A DNA stretch of 64,000 nucleotides, taken from Aedes albopictus. Lineage: Eukaryota; Arthropoda; Insecta; Diptera; Culicidae. Of the stretch, positions 27,918 to 36,788 are shown piece after piece. The number at the start of each line of letters is the position of its first letter. Position 1 is the first letter of the stretch. The notes below the pieces were generated by a model. That model worked only from the letters and a program-made list of their open reading frames with translations, did not search any database and was not told where the DNA came from. Both the position numbers and the translations under genes were made by a program. The stretch lies in the NCBI RefSeq assembly GCF_035046485.1, contig NC_085138.1, positions 326,550,129 through 326,614,128 on the forward strand, in the 5' to 3' direction.

Positions 27918-30900
27918 ATCGCCGCAACTCGGACGGATATTCTACCAGCTCACCTCACCCGCTACTGGGACGCACCGAAATTAGTCCATTGGAAGCCCTG
28001 AAGCCCCCCATCGCAGTCGAGCCATTCCAGCCAGCGTTCAGCAGTCGTCCCGGTCCTGCGTGTGGGAGTGGTGAAAGGGTCTTCCAAATCGAAATCGAAG
28101 GCAAGTACATCTCCTGTAATCATTCAGCAGTCCCTGATCCGTGCATCGCTTCTAGACAATTGACGACCGTGCCAGTAACGATTGCTTCACAAAATGATGA
28201 TGACGATGTTAATAGTGTGCATACTATCGAGATGATGCCACATATGATCAGAAATCCATCTTGGCCTCCTTCATCCAATCGATTGCATCCACCGGGATGC
28301 ACGCCTGCCAGCCTCATGGAAGCCCCTGAGCCCCTCGGAACGGTCGAGCCATTCCAGCCAGCGACCAACAGTCATCCCGGTCCCGTGTTCGAGTGTGGTG
28401 AAGGGGTCTTCCAATCCGTAAACGCAGGCAAGTACAACAGTTTTGAGAACAATTATCTGCCGTTAACGTCCATGCCTTGCAGTTGCCCTGCTGAATCGCT
28501 ATCACGTTCGGACCTAGGTGGCATTGCAGTTTCCTCCAGCAATCAACTAACGAATTCGTTTGTTCGATCAATGCCTCCGTCATTACCGGGATGCACGCCT
28601 GCCAGCCCAATGGAAGCCCTTAGTCCCCTCGGCACAGTCGAGCCATTCCTGCCAGCGACCAGCAGTCATCCCGGTCCTGTGTCCGAGTGTGGTGTCAGGG
28701 TCTTCCAACCCGCAAATGCAGGCAAGTACCATAGCATAAAGAACAATACTCTCCCGTCAACGTTGTCTGCTTCCAGCCATGATTCATCTGGCGATAGTAC
28801 ATACAATGCTATTTGGATGTATTACCAAAACGTCCGTGGCCTAAGGACGAGGATAGATAAACTGCTTCTAGCGACAAGCGATTGCCGCTTCGATGTGATA
28901 ATCCTGACGGAGACCGGATTGAACAACAGCATTACCTCGCAGCAGCTGTTCGGTTCTGGTTTTAATGTGTACCGCTGTGATCGGAGCCCCGCCAATAGCG
29001 ATAAATCTCGATTTGGAGGCGTTTTGATTGCTATTGCCCAGCGATATGCCAGCAGGGTTGTGCATACGGTATGTGGTCGAGGGTTGGAGCAAATCTGTGT
29101 GTCGTCGACAATCAAAGGTAGGAAAGTATTGATTTGTGGTATCTACATTCCACCGGATAAAAGCCAAAACGTGAGTATTATCAACGATCATCTCTCCTCG
29201 ATGAATGAGCTTTGCGAGAAATGCTCACCCGGTGATGCTGTATTGGTATGCGGCGATTATAATCAGCCCCACATGAGATGGTGTTTAGCTGAAAACTCTA
29301 TTCAATGCAGTGTTTCTCTACTACCGGTAGCTAGCAGCACTCTGTTGGATGGAATGGATTATTTGTGCCTCGTCCAAAGAAATGTTGTCCGCAATCAGCT
29401 TGATCGCACTCTCGACCTGGTTTTTTGTTCACCAGATTGTGAAGCTGTGGTGAACTGCTCCTTGGATCCGTTATTGCCCGTTGATTCTCACCATCCACCA
29501 CTCGAGTTTTCCATACCCGCATGCTTGGTACGTGATGATGGGACTGAACGACCTCCTGAAAACAGACCCTTGAACTTTCGTAAGCTAGATTTCATAGCCC
29601 TTTTGGAATATTTGCAAACTGTGGATTGGACCGCTGTTACTAACTGCTACGATGTCGACGATATGGCTGAAAGTTTTTGCACCGTCTTAAATAACTGGCT
29701 TGTTTCAAATGTCCCTCGAACCCGACCGCCAGTCTCGCCTGCCTGGAGCACTCCTTATTTGCGGAAATTGAGACGTGCACGCAATGCATGTCAACGGAAA
29801 CTTCGCCACCAACGAACACCTATCAGTATTCGAAACTTTCAACGAGCTAGCAATGCATACCGTTTCAAAATCGCCTCTCTGTACAAGTCGTACGTTTTGC
29901 GTATTCAAATGGGCCTGAGGAGAAATCCTCGTGGTTTTTGGCGTTTTGTTAACTCCAAACGGAAAAGTCATGCAATCCCAGCGAATGTCTATCTGAATGA
30001 AGTACATGCTGTTTCTGCGAAGGAGTCGTGTCAGTTATTTGCCAAGCATTTTTCATCTATATTCGCTACAGACCCCGCTTCAACGTTGGATATTGTAAAC
30101 GCAACCCGTGATGTACCCGTTGACGTCGTGGATATTGGAGTGTTCAATATTAATCCGGAGATGGTCAAACTGGCAGCGAAAAAACTTAAACGATCGTTTG
30201 TCCCAGGTCCCGACAATTTACCAGCAGTTGTAATTTGTCGCTGTATCTGCTCTCTCGCACAGCCTTTGTGTGATATTTTCAACCGTTCGCTACAGCAGGC
30301 CAAATTCCCGCGTATATGGAAGCAATCGTTCATGATACCCGTTTTCAAACGTGGCGATCGTCATGATGTTACGAACTACCGTGGCATCACTAGTCTATCA
30401 GCTGCTTCAAAACTGTTTGAAACTATAATGCGTGGAATACTTCTCGAAGCTACAAAAAGCTACATCTCTAATGATCAACACGGGTTCATGCCAAATCGGT
30501 CAGTCACTACCAATATGCTTATTTTTACGTCGAAATGTATTACGACTATGGAAGATAATGCACAAGTGGACGTAATCTACACAGATTTGAAGGCAGCGTT
30601 TGACAAAATTGACCATAGGATATTGTTGCACAAATTGTCCCGTCTCGGAGTCGCTACGCATTTAATTTCTTGGTTGGAGTCTTACCTTTCGGGGCGAGAG
30701 CTTCGGGTGGCAATTGATGGCTGTGTTTCATCATCGTTTTCCAATAAATCTGGAGTCCCTCAAGGAAGCAACCTCGGGCCACTACTGTTCATTCTGTTCT
30801 TCAACGATGCAGCTTTGGTTCTAGACGAAGGATTCAAGCTTGCCTATGCTGACGATATGAAATTGTATATTGTGGTTCGTACCGAAGATGATTGCAGGCG

Positions 30901-31672
30901 CCTGCAGAAATCTTTGACATTATTTGCAGACTGGTGCAATAGAAACAAATTGATTTTGAGCGTGGAGAAATGTCAAGTGATCACCTTTCATCGCTTGAAA
31001 ACCCCAGTTATGTTTGACTACCATATCAGTGGAAATGTTTTGAACAGAGTTACCAGTGTAACAGATTTGGGAATTCAGCTGGATGCGAAAATGACTTTCG
31101 ATCTGCATCGATCTGAAATTGTTTCTAAAGCGACCCGACAATTGGGCTTCATTTCCAAAGTAGCCAAGGATTTCTCGGACCCGCACTGCTGGAAATCGTT
31201 GTACTGTGCTCTTGTGCGCCCAATTTTGGAGAATGCTTCGATCGTATGGCATCCTTATCAAGTTACGTGGTGCATCAGGATTGAGCGGATACAGAAACGA
31301 TTCATTCGCTTGGCACTCAGGAACTTGCCATGGAGAGACCCCGACAATCTGCCACCATATCCTGATAGATGCCGCCTACTGGGACTGGATACGCTGGATC
31401 GACGACGAAAAGTACAGCAATCCTTGATGATTGCAAAGCTGTTGAATGGCGAAACTGATGCTCCTGACCTGCTATCTTTGCTGAATATTCGTGCGCCTCT
31501 CAGATCTCTTTGCGATACAACGTTGTTGCAACCGAATTTCCATCACACCGTGTATGGTTACTATGAACCTATGTCTGCGTGTATCCGTACGTTTACGGCA
31601 GTTGAGGAGCTTTTTGAGTTCAATGAGTCGTCAGGGCGTTTTGCTAATAGAATTAGGTCTGTGTTAAACTAG
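27842..31672 (+). CDS. CR1-type LINE ORF2, endonuclease and reverse transcriptase
   Basis: Open from just after TAG at 27839-27841; the first in-frame ATG comes well inside, so the start is undecided (-1 frame relative to ORF1). Order: an N-terminal region with three 40-codon repeats (27989-28729); APE endonuclease from YYQNVRGLRTRIDK with IILTETGLN, VCGDYNQPH, LDLVFC and SHHPPLEF; RT with NYRGITSLSAASKLFE, HGFMPNRSVTTNM, YTDLKAAFDKIDH, SGVPQGSNLGPLLF and catalytic LAYADDMKLY; thumb and C-terminal region. The repertoire (APE plus RT, no RNase H) performs target-primed reverse transcription. No internal stop or frameshift is seen. Confidence 0.85.
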   Translation, partial: GVHGATKKLPPLADQSNGHQPDSYVNRRNSDGYSTSSPHPLLGRTEISPLEALKPPIAVEPFQPAFSSRPGPACGSGERVFQIEIEGKYISCNHSAVPDPCIASRQLTTVPVTIASQNDDDDVNSVHTIEMMPHMIRNPSWPPSSNRLHPPGCTPASLMEAPEPLGTVEPFQPATNSHPGPVFECGEGVFQSVNAGKYNSFENNYLPLTSMPCSCPAESLSRSDLGGIAVSSSNQLTNSFVRSMPPSLPGCTPASPMEALSPLGTVEPFLPATSSHPGPVSECGVRVFQPANAGKYHSIKNNTLPSTLSASSHDSSGDSTYNAIWMYYQNVRGLRTRIDKLLLATSDCRFDVIILTETGLNNSITSQQLFGSGFNVYRCDRSPANSDKSRFGGVLIAIAQRYASRVVHTVCGRGLEQICVSSTIKGRKVLICGIYIPPDKSQNVSIINDHLSSMNELCEKCSPGDAVLVCGDYNQPHMRWCLAENSIQCSVSLLPVASSTLLDGMDYLCLVQRNVVRNQLDRTLDLVFCSPDCEAVVNCSLDPLLPVDSHHPPLEFSIPACLVRDDGTERPPENRPLNFRKLDFIALLEYLQTVDWTAVTNCYDVDDMAESFCTVLNNWLVSNVPRTRPPVSPAWSTPYLRKLRRARNACQRKLRHQRTPISIRNFQRASNAYRFKIASLYKSYVLRIQMGLRRNPRGFWRFVNSKRKSHAIPANVYLNEVHAVSAKESCQLFAKHFSSIFATDPASTLDIVNATRDVPVDVVDIGVFNINPEMVKLAAKKLKRSFVPGPDNLPAVVICRCICSLAQPLCDIFNRSLQQAKFPRIWKQSFMIPVFKRGDRHDVTNYRGITSLSAASKLFETIMRGILLEATKSYISNDQHGFMPNRSVTTNMLIFTSKCITTMEDNAQVDVIYTDLKAAFDKIDHRILLHKLSRLGVATHLISWLESYLSGRELRVAIDGCVSSSFSNKSGVPQGSNLGPLLFILFFNDAALVLDEGFKLAYADDMKLYIVVRTEDDCRRLQKSLTLFADWCNRNKLILSVEKCQVITFHRLKTPVMFDYHISGNVLNRVTSVTDLGIQLDAKMTFDLHRSEIVSKATRQLGFISKVAKDFSDPHCWKSLYCALVRPILENASIVWHPYQVTWCIRIERIQKRFIRLALRNLPWRDPDNLPPYPDRCRLLGLDTLDRRRKVQQSLMIAKLLNGETDAPDLLSLLNIRAPLRSLCDTTLLQPNFHHTVYGYYEPMSACIRTFTAVEELFEFNESSGRFANRIRSVLN
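27989..28729 (+). repeat. Three 40-codon repeats in the N-terminal part of CR1 ORF2
   Basis: Units at 27989-28108, 28316-28435 and 28610-28729 are each exactly 120 nt, with the core VEPFQPA, then HPGPV-ECG and VFQ, ending GKY. The last two are preceded by PGCTPAS. Spacers are 207 and 174 nt, so the underlying duplication unit is about 300 bp. All units keep the frame open. Confidence 0.9.
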
Positions 31673-31766
31673 ATTAGTATATTTTATTCATTAAGACAAC
31701 ATTGTCAGATGGATTATTTTAAATACAAATACAAATACAAATACAAAAAAAAGAAATGAAAATGTA

Positions 31767-32934
31767 CAGAGGATACTCAAAATTACAGGGACGGGTAAAA
31801 TTTTCACTTTTCAAAAAATGTTCGACTAGCTGTAACTTTTCGAAAAGGACATCAAATATTCTCAATTTTTTACTGTGAGTTTATCAACTAGTTATGTATC
31901 AGTGATCCAATTTTGGAAAAGAGCAGGTTTTTCTATATGAAGTAAGAAAGATTTTAGAAAAAGGTATACTTATCCGATAGCCAACTTTGAGCTGCTATAT
32001 CTCTGAATTCAACCAACCAAATGCAATACAATTTTGATAATTTATGACTAGTATAATGAACTATTAAAAACTTTTGACTAAACTTAAAAATCTTTACATG
32101 AAAGAAAATTAAAACGATTAGATTATTTTTCTAATATAACACCAATTTATCCGATACTTCAACATCGTTTCAAAATTATGGATAGTAATTACAGTTCATT
32201 TTAATTCCCTCTAGTTGATTTGAATATATTTATGTTTTGAAGGAAAGTAACCAAATTTCCGGCATTAAATTGAAAAAGTAATGGGATGCATACGAAAAAT
32301 AGATAAATTTACAAAAAAAAACAAAGAATAAATGATATCGTTTTAACATTTTTTCTTATATATAATTTTAAATTAAGTCAAATGTTTTTCAAAGTTCGTT
32401 ATATTAGTCATAAATGATCAAAATTTCATTGCATTCGGTTCATTAATTCTGGAGATACACTACCCGTCATAAGTACGGACTCACAAAAAGTATTGCAACA
32501 ATATTGCATCACCCTGACTCACCTCGATATCTCCAAAATCTGAGGGCTTACAAAGATGCTGTCTTCAGAAAAGTTATTCAGAAGACCGAAAGCAACAACT
32601 TTTCTGAAGGCGGCATTTTTGTAGGTGTTCTGGTTTTAGAGATATCGAGGTGAGTCAGGGTGATGCAATATTGTTGCAATACTTTTTGTGAGTCCGTACT
32701 TATGACGGGTAGTGTATAACAGCTCAAAGTTGGTAATCGAATAATTATACCTTTCTCTAGAATCTTTCTAACTTCATGTAGAAAAGCCCGATCTTTTCCA
32801 AGATTGGACCACTGAAACACAACACCACTGAAAATTTGAGAATATTTGACGCCCTTTTCGAAAAGTTACAGCTAGTTGAACTTTTTTTTTTAAGTGAAAA
32901 TTTTACCTGTCCCAGTTATTTTGAGTATCCCCTG
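31767..32934. mobile_element. TA-flanked element with ~230-bp inverted arms
   Basis: Ends CAGAGGATACTCAAAAT and complement of ATTTTGAGTATCCCCTG, continuing as an inverted repeat (GGTAAAATTTTCACTT and its complement, CTTTTCGAAAAG and its complement) for about 230 bp. TA flanks at 31765-31766 and 32935-32936. It is inserted right after the CR1 tail. Tc1/mariner-type target; no transposase is seen. It hosts the MITE at 32458-32714. Confidence 0.8.
32458..32714. mobile_element. Nested TA-flanked hairpin MITE, 257 bp
   Basis: Perfect arms of over 70 bp start CACTACCCGTCATAAGTACG, with TA at 32456-32457 and 32715-32716. It lies in the loop of the 31767-32934 element. The near-perfect arms suggest a recent insertion. 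Confidence 0.85.
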
Positions 32935-32936
32935 TA

Positions 32937-33904
32937 TCCCCTGCATTAATGATACACATTGAATTCAGCTGTTAACCCTCGATGTTTATACAAGGACTCC
33001 GAGTACATGGGGTCATTTTTTTGACAAGAAAAGAACTCAAGAGTGAACACCTGCTTGACAATAATGAAAATTCAATCGAGTGAAACCGGATGTTTGACCA
33101 TTGATTTATATTTGCTCAAATGTTTGACCCTGTGTTAGCATCGAAAAGTTTTGATTGAACGGAGTACTTAACTGTCCCTAGTGGGAAAACTTTATTTTCT
33201 TTCATAAAGATCTTTGTTCAATCATCTTCATTAATACATTTGCTTATGCTTTGTGTTCGTTCATTCGGCCTGGTATGTACTTTCCATGTTTTCTGCTATG
33301 TCCAAAGAAAAGAGCAAAACATTTTACTAAACTTCATAATCATATTACAGGAGTTCCATACTGAAGAGCCAATCAAATTTGTTGACATACGTACAAAGGA
33401 AAACATCGACATCAGCCCATCAAATCAATAAAACAAATTCCCCCACACTTGGTGAATTCAATCAGAAAGAAAATTCCCCCCATAACACAGACAGAATATC
33501 GATTCGGTTTGGCCGATGGTGTAATGGGTCACAGTGTCTCAAACCAGAAGAAATGTCAACAACTCATCTTTCAAAGTTTTAAAGAGGAAGTAAGAATTAA
33601 CATTTACATACAATCTACGAATTGAAGCAAGAAACTCGATGTATCATTTATCCGCCTGTGGCGAAGTTGGTTACACGTTTGCTTTATATACGGATTGTTA
33701 TGTTCATTTTTTGTTTTCCCCGAACGTGGCTGACACTGGTTCCTTTCGGACCAATGGCTCTAACGGACCCGGATTCAAGCCGCAGACTATCTTTAACCTG
33801 GGAATCTGCTTTATTTTCGTGATTTTGTTAGGGATGGGAAGCAATCCCAGGTCATCGACAGGAAAACCACGTGCAATGGCCATCTCGCCAGGGTCGTTCC
33901 TTTA
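32937..33904. other. Intergenic, nothing firmly recognised
   Basis: No protein-like frame. At about 33655-33790 a pair of pol III box-like words (GGCGAAGTTGGTTACACG and GGATTCAAGCC) may mark a decayed SINE; too weak to call. Confidence 0.25.
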
Positions 33905-34002
33905 GAATTAAACTTGTGAAAGCCATATTTGTCTACAAAACAGATTGATTTGAAGGCGCTAGCTGCATCTTTCCTCGTAAGTATGGTTATTGGACCACTG
34001 TG
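33905..34002. repeat. Interspersed repeat end with CACTGTG terminus
   Basis: Matches the 310-404 segment (GCATCTTTCCTCGT, TGGACCACTGTG) and ends at the same heptamer-like word. Probably the end of an old DNA transposon. Confidence 0.4.
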
Positions 34003-34263
34003 CAATGGTTCAATCTGTGTACCGACATACGATTTGAATAACCGACGTTAACCCTTATGGCATGCGTAATTATCATCATCATTGACAAACCGACCTGACA
34101 CCCTGGTTTTACGTTTTGATTTCAAAGCGATCATCTGTAAAGTCCATACAATTTCACGATCCACACGAACAGAAAACCTGTTGAGAAAAAAATATAATGC
34201 CACTCTTTCTTCATGTCGCACTAGTTTTTAGATCGTGATGTTTTGTAAGTTTCGACTGGAAAT

Positions 34264-34364
34264 TTGTTGATTATTTAAACTGGCTTTTTCAGTCTGGGGA
34301 AATTCAAAACGACTAAAAAAAAAGACGATACAAACTAGTACAAAGCCAGTTTAAATAATCAACT
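34264..34364. repeat. Short hairpin repeat TTGATTATTTAAACTGGC
   Basis: GTTGATTATTTAAACTGGCT and its complement bound a ~60-bp loop. A direct repeat ACTAGTTTTTAGAT lies at about 34225 and 34363. Small foldback of unknown class. Confidence 0.45.
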
Positions 34365-34464
34365 AGTTTTTAGATTATTTTTTTTTTTTTCAAGATTACG
34401 TAGATGTGTTTATTTTGAAAGTCAAGAAAAGTTGAGATTAAATAATCACTGAAACCACTCAGCA

Positions 34465-34625
34465 CTAAAAAGTGTAAGACCTTTTCACACCGACGACCTG
34501 GGATCGAATCCCACTCCCGACAAACTCGCAAAATGTGAGTTCTTCCTTCGGAAGGGAAGTAAAGCGTGGGTCCCGAGATGAACTAGCCTAGGGCTAAAAA
34601 TCTCGTTAATACAGATAAAAAAAAG
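34465..34625 (+). mobile_element. tRNA-derived SINE with the conserved 3' hairpin
   Basis: A B box GGGATCGAATCCC occurs at about 34500, followed by a short body and the 3' hairpin GAGATGAACTAGCC, TAGGGCT, AAAAATCTC, then GTTAATACAGATAAAAAAAA. The same hairpin alone forms the insert at 21941-21975, and a variant forms three other tiny inserts. The 5' end is uncertain. Confidence 0.65.
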
Positions 34626-34637
34626 TGCTTAATTTTC

Positions 34638-34812
34638 GGACCACACCAAAACAGTGTAAATAAAGTTACACATTGACAAAATCAGCTTGTCCCCAAAATT
34701 GTAAATTTTGCAAAAAATCAGTAGAAATATTGATGTAGTACATCTCCAAGAGTGCTAGCGCTGATTTTGCGAATGTATGTAACTGTTACAAATATCTAGT
34801 GTGGTATATAAT
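34638..34812. mobile_element. Imperfect hairpin MITE, ACCACAC ends
   Basis: ACCACACCAAAACAGTGT on the left and the complement of ATATCTAGTGTGGT on the right, with inner arms ACAAAATCAGC and GCTGATTTTG. Imperfect; flanking duplication not resolved. Confidence 0.4.
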
Positions 34813-35279
34813 TTACGCACTTATGAGTACTTCTTTCACATTTTAACGCAACGGTTTTAGTGTGCAAAGTGTACTGACGTAACAATTCAATGTCCACCCA
34901 CACTTAACCTCGTATACACATTTTCCCGACACGTTTGTCTGTGGTATCTCGGTCAGCCGATGGTCACGCCACCGTCCAATTCCCACATTAATAATCGATG
35001 AGCTAATACGATGCCACTCAAAAAAAGGGGTTCGATATCGAATGTTGTTCTTTTCTTTCATGTTTCACAATTATCGACCGTTCCGGTTGGAAAATGGAGC
35101 CACCTAGTGGAATGAGTTATGCAGAGATAGTTGAATGGTATGCTTTGATGGTGCGTGCCACGTTAGACTGGTTTAAATTTGAACAACTGTTTTCCATTTT
35201 TTGGACCGCATACGTTCTCTGCGCGGTTCGAATGCTTATCGAAGTGCTGCTTCACCTTTTTGAGTCACATCACGTCCCC
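34813..35279. other. Intergenic, nothing recognised
   Basis: No supported gene or repeat end. Confidence 0.25.
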
Positions 35280-35700
35280 TTGTCAAGAAGCTCACGTCCT
35301 GTGTGTTTCAGCTTGTAGCATGACGCCTTTCCGGGATGCGCTGTGATTCTGGAAGAATTACCTAGATTCTTGTGAACGGCACACCAGTTCCATTCCGCTT
35401 CTTCCTGGTGGCGTTTTTGTCCCGAAATAGGCGCGTTTGCAGCTTCCGCTTTTGTTTGTGACGTTCTACGTTTTGCCGAGTTCCATGCTGCAGCATTACC
35501 AGCAGGCCTCTCTCCATCCTCGACCGCGTCACACATTTGCCATATCGTTCTGCACCTGGCCCGCCCGCCTTGCACGCTGCCCTCCAGGTCTTCTTGTACC
35601 ATTCGGATCTCTTGAGAACACTAGTTTTGCAAGGTTGTTCTCCGGCATTCTCACAGGCTTCCCAGCTCATCGTATTCTACGAGCTTTTGCCATCTTATTG
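35280..35700 (-). pseudogene. RTE-clade LINE C-terminal remnant
   Basis: Minus strand near 35650-35560 reads VRMPENNLAKLVFSRDPNGT, then RRPGGQRARRAG, the same C-terminal signature (RM, K-x-x-F, GTRR, QRAR) as the RTE proteins at 12.5, 36.9 and 50.2 kb. Downstream it breaks into three frames with stops. Old fragment. Confidence 0.6.
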
Positions 35701-36714
35701 GTGCTAGATTTGCCGTAGAGTGCAACGAGCTTGTGGTTAACTCTTCGTCGCTAACAACCGTTCTCCTGCACACCACCAAAGGTAGTCCTAATCACTCCAC
35801 TCTTGAATCCTTGCATGTCCTCCTTGGCCATTGTTCAGATCTCGTTGTGAATCACAGGTCCTGGCAGCATGTTGTGCATGGTGAATCACTGGTAATGCGC
35901 CTTCGTATTTCAATGATAACGTTATCTGTCGTTCAAGGTTGCGAAATAACTGCACCTGATTTTATATGATACTTTATATGAAAAAAAAAATGAATATTAT
36001 TTCTTAAAAACGCTATATCTCAGGAACGACGCAAATTACCTAGGGGAGTTAAGCTTTTTCAATCGAAAAACGTCTGATAAACACGATGGAATCAAATTTT
36101 TTTAAATCAAAATATATGTATTTTGAGAAAAATCGATTTTTAGTTTTGAATTTGAAAAGTATGATATCTGGCAACACTGTATCAAAAATATAATATTTTT
36201 TCTGGATTCCCTGAACGATGTCCTTCAAAAAAAGGTCGAAAATGTGTATGTGCAATCGTTTCAATGATAAAAACAAAAGAAAGAGAGGATAATTTTCATA
36301 TCGGCCAAAACGAGGGGTGTTGCCACGGGCCGAGGGGTGATCCGATCGGCTCCATTTTTTTTCCATCTAAACAAATGTTTCAACCAAATTTGGTTCAAAT
36401 CGGTGATGGTCGTTTGCAAGTTTTCACATTTTCTCGGTCACTTCATATGGAATGACCCCTATAGCATTCAGAAAATGATCCAGAAGTTCCTGCAGTAGAT
36501 ACTTCCGAAATTTTTCGTAGGTTTTTAAAAGAAATTTTCCAAAGGAGTTCTTCTTACAAATTTCTCCAAAGATTTTTTAAGGAAGTAGCTAATTAAATCC
36601 TTCAGAAAATCATCCAGAAATTCGTTCAAAGAATCCTTTGGAAATTTATCTTCAAATTAAGATTTTTTTTAGAGATTCTGCCATCGATGCAAGAAATTCT
36701 TTTGTCAGCGAGCT
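35701..36714. other. Intergenic, degenerate repeats
   Basis: Patches of degenerate TTCCAGG/GGAATT-like repeat from 36470 to 36690. Nothing else recognised. Confidence 0.3.
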
Positions 36715-36788
36715 GCTGCCAACGTGATGCATGAGGAAGGCTAAGGTATTCATACCTACCTTGATACCTTGTTGGCTACAAAGTAACT

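Larger units (their letters stand above)
26690..31755 (+). mobile_element. CR1-type non-LTR retrotransposon, apparently intact
   Basis: A 5' UTR of about 380 bp is followed by ORF1 (27072-27917), ORF2 (27842-31672), a short 3' UTR and a tail of about four AAATAC units (31719-31747). The zinc-finger ORF1, APE endonuclease plus RT ORF2 and short-repeat 3' end fit the CR1 group. The 5' border is approximate. Neither frame has an internal stop, so the copy is young or under recent selection. Confidence 0.8.
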
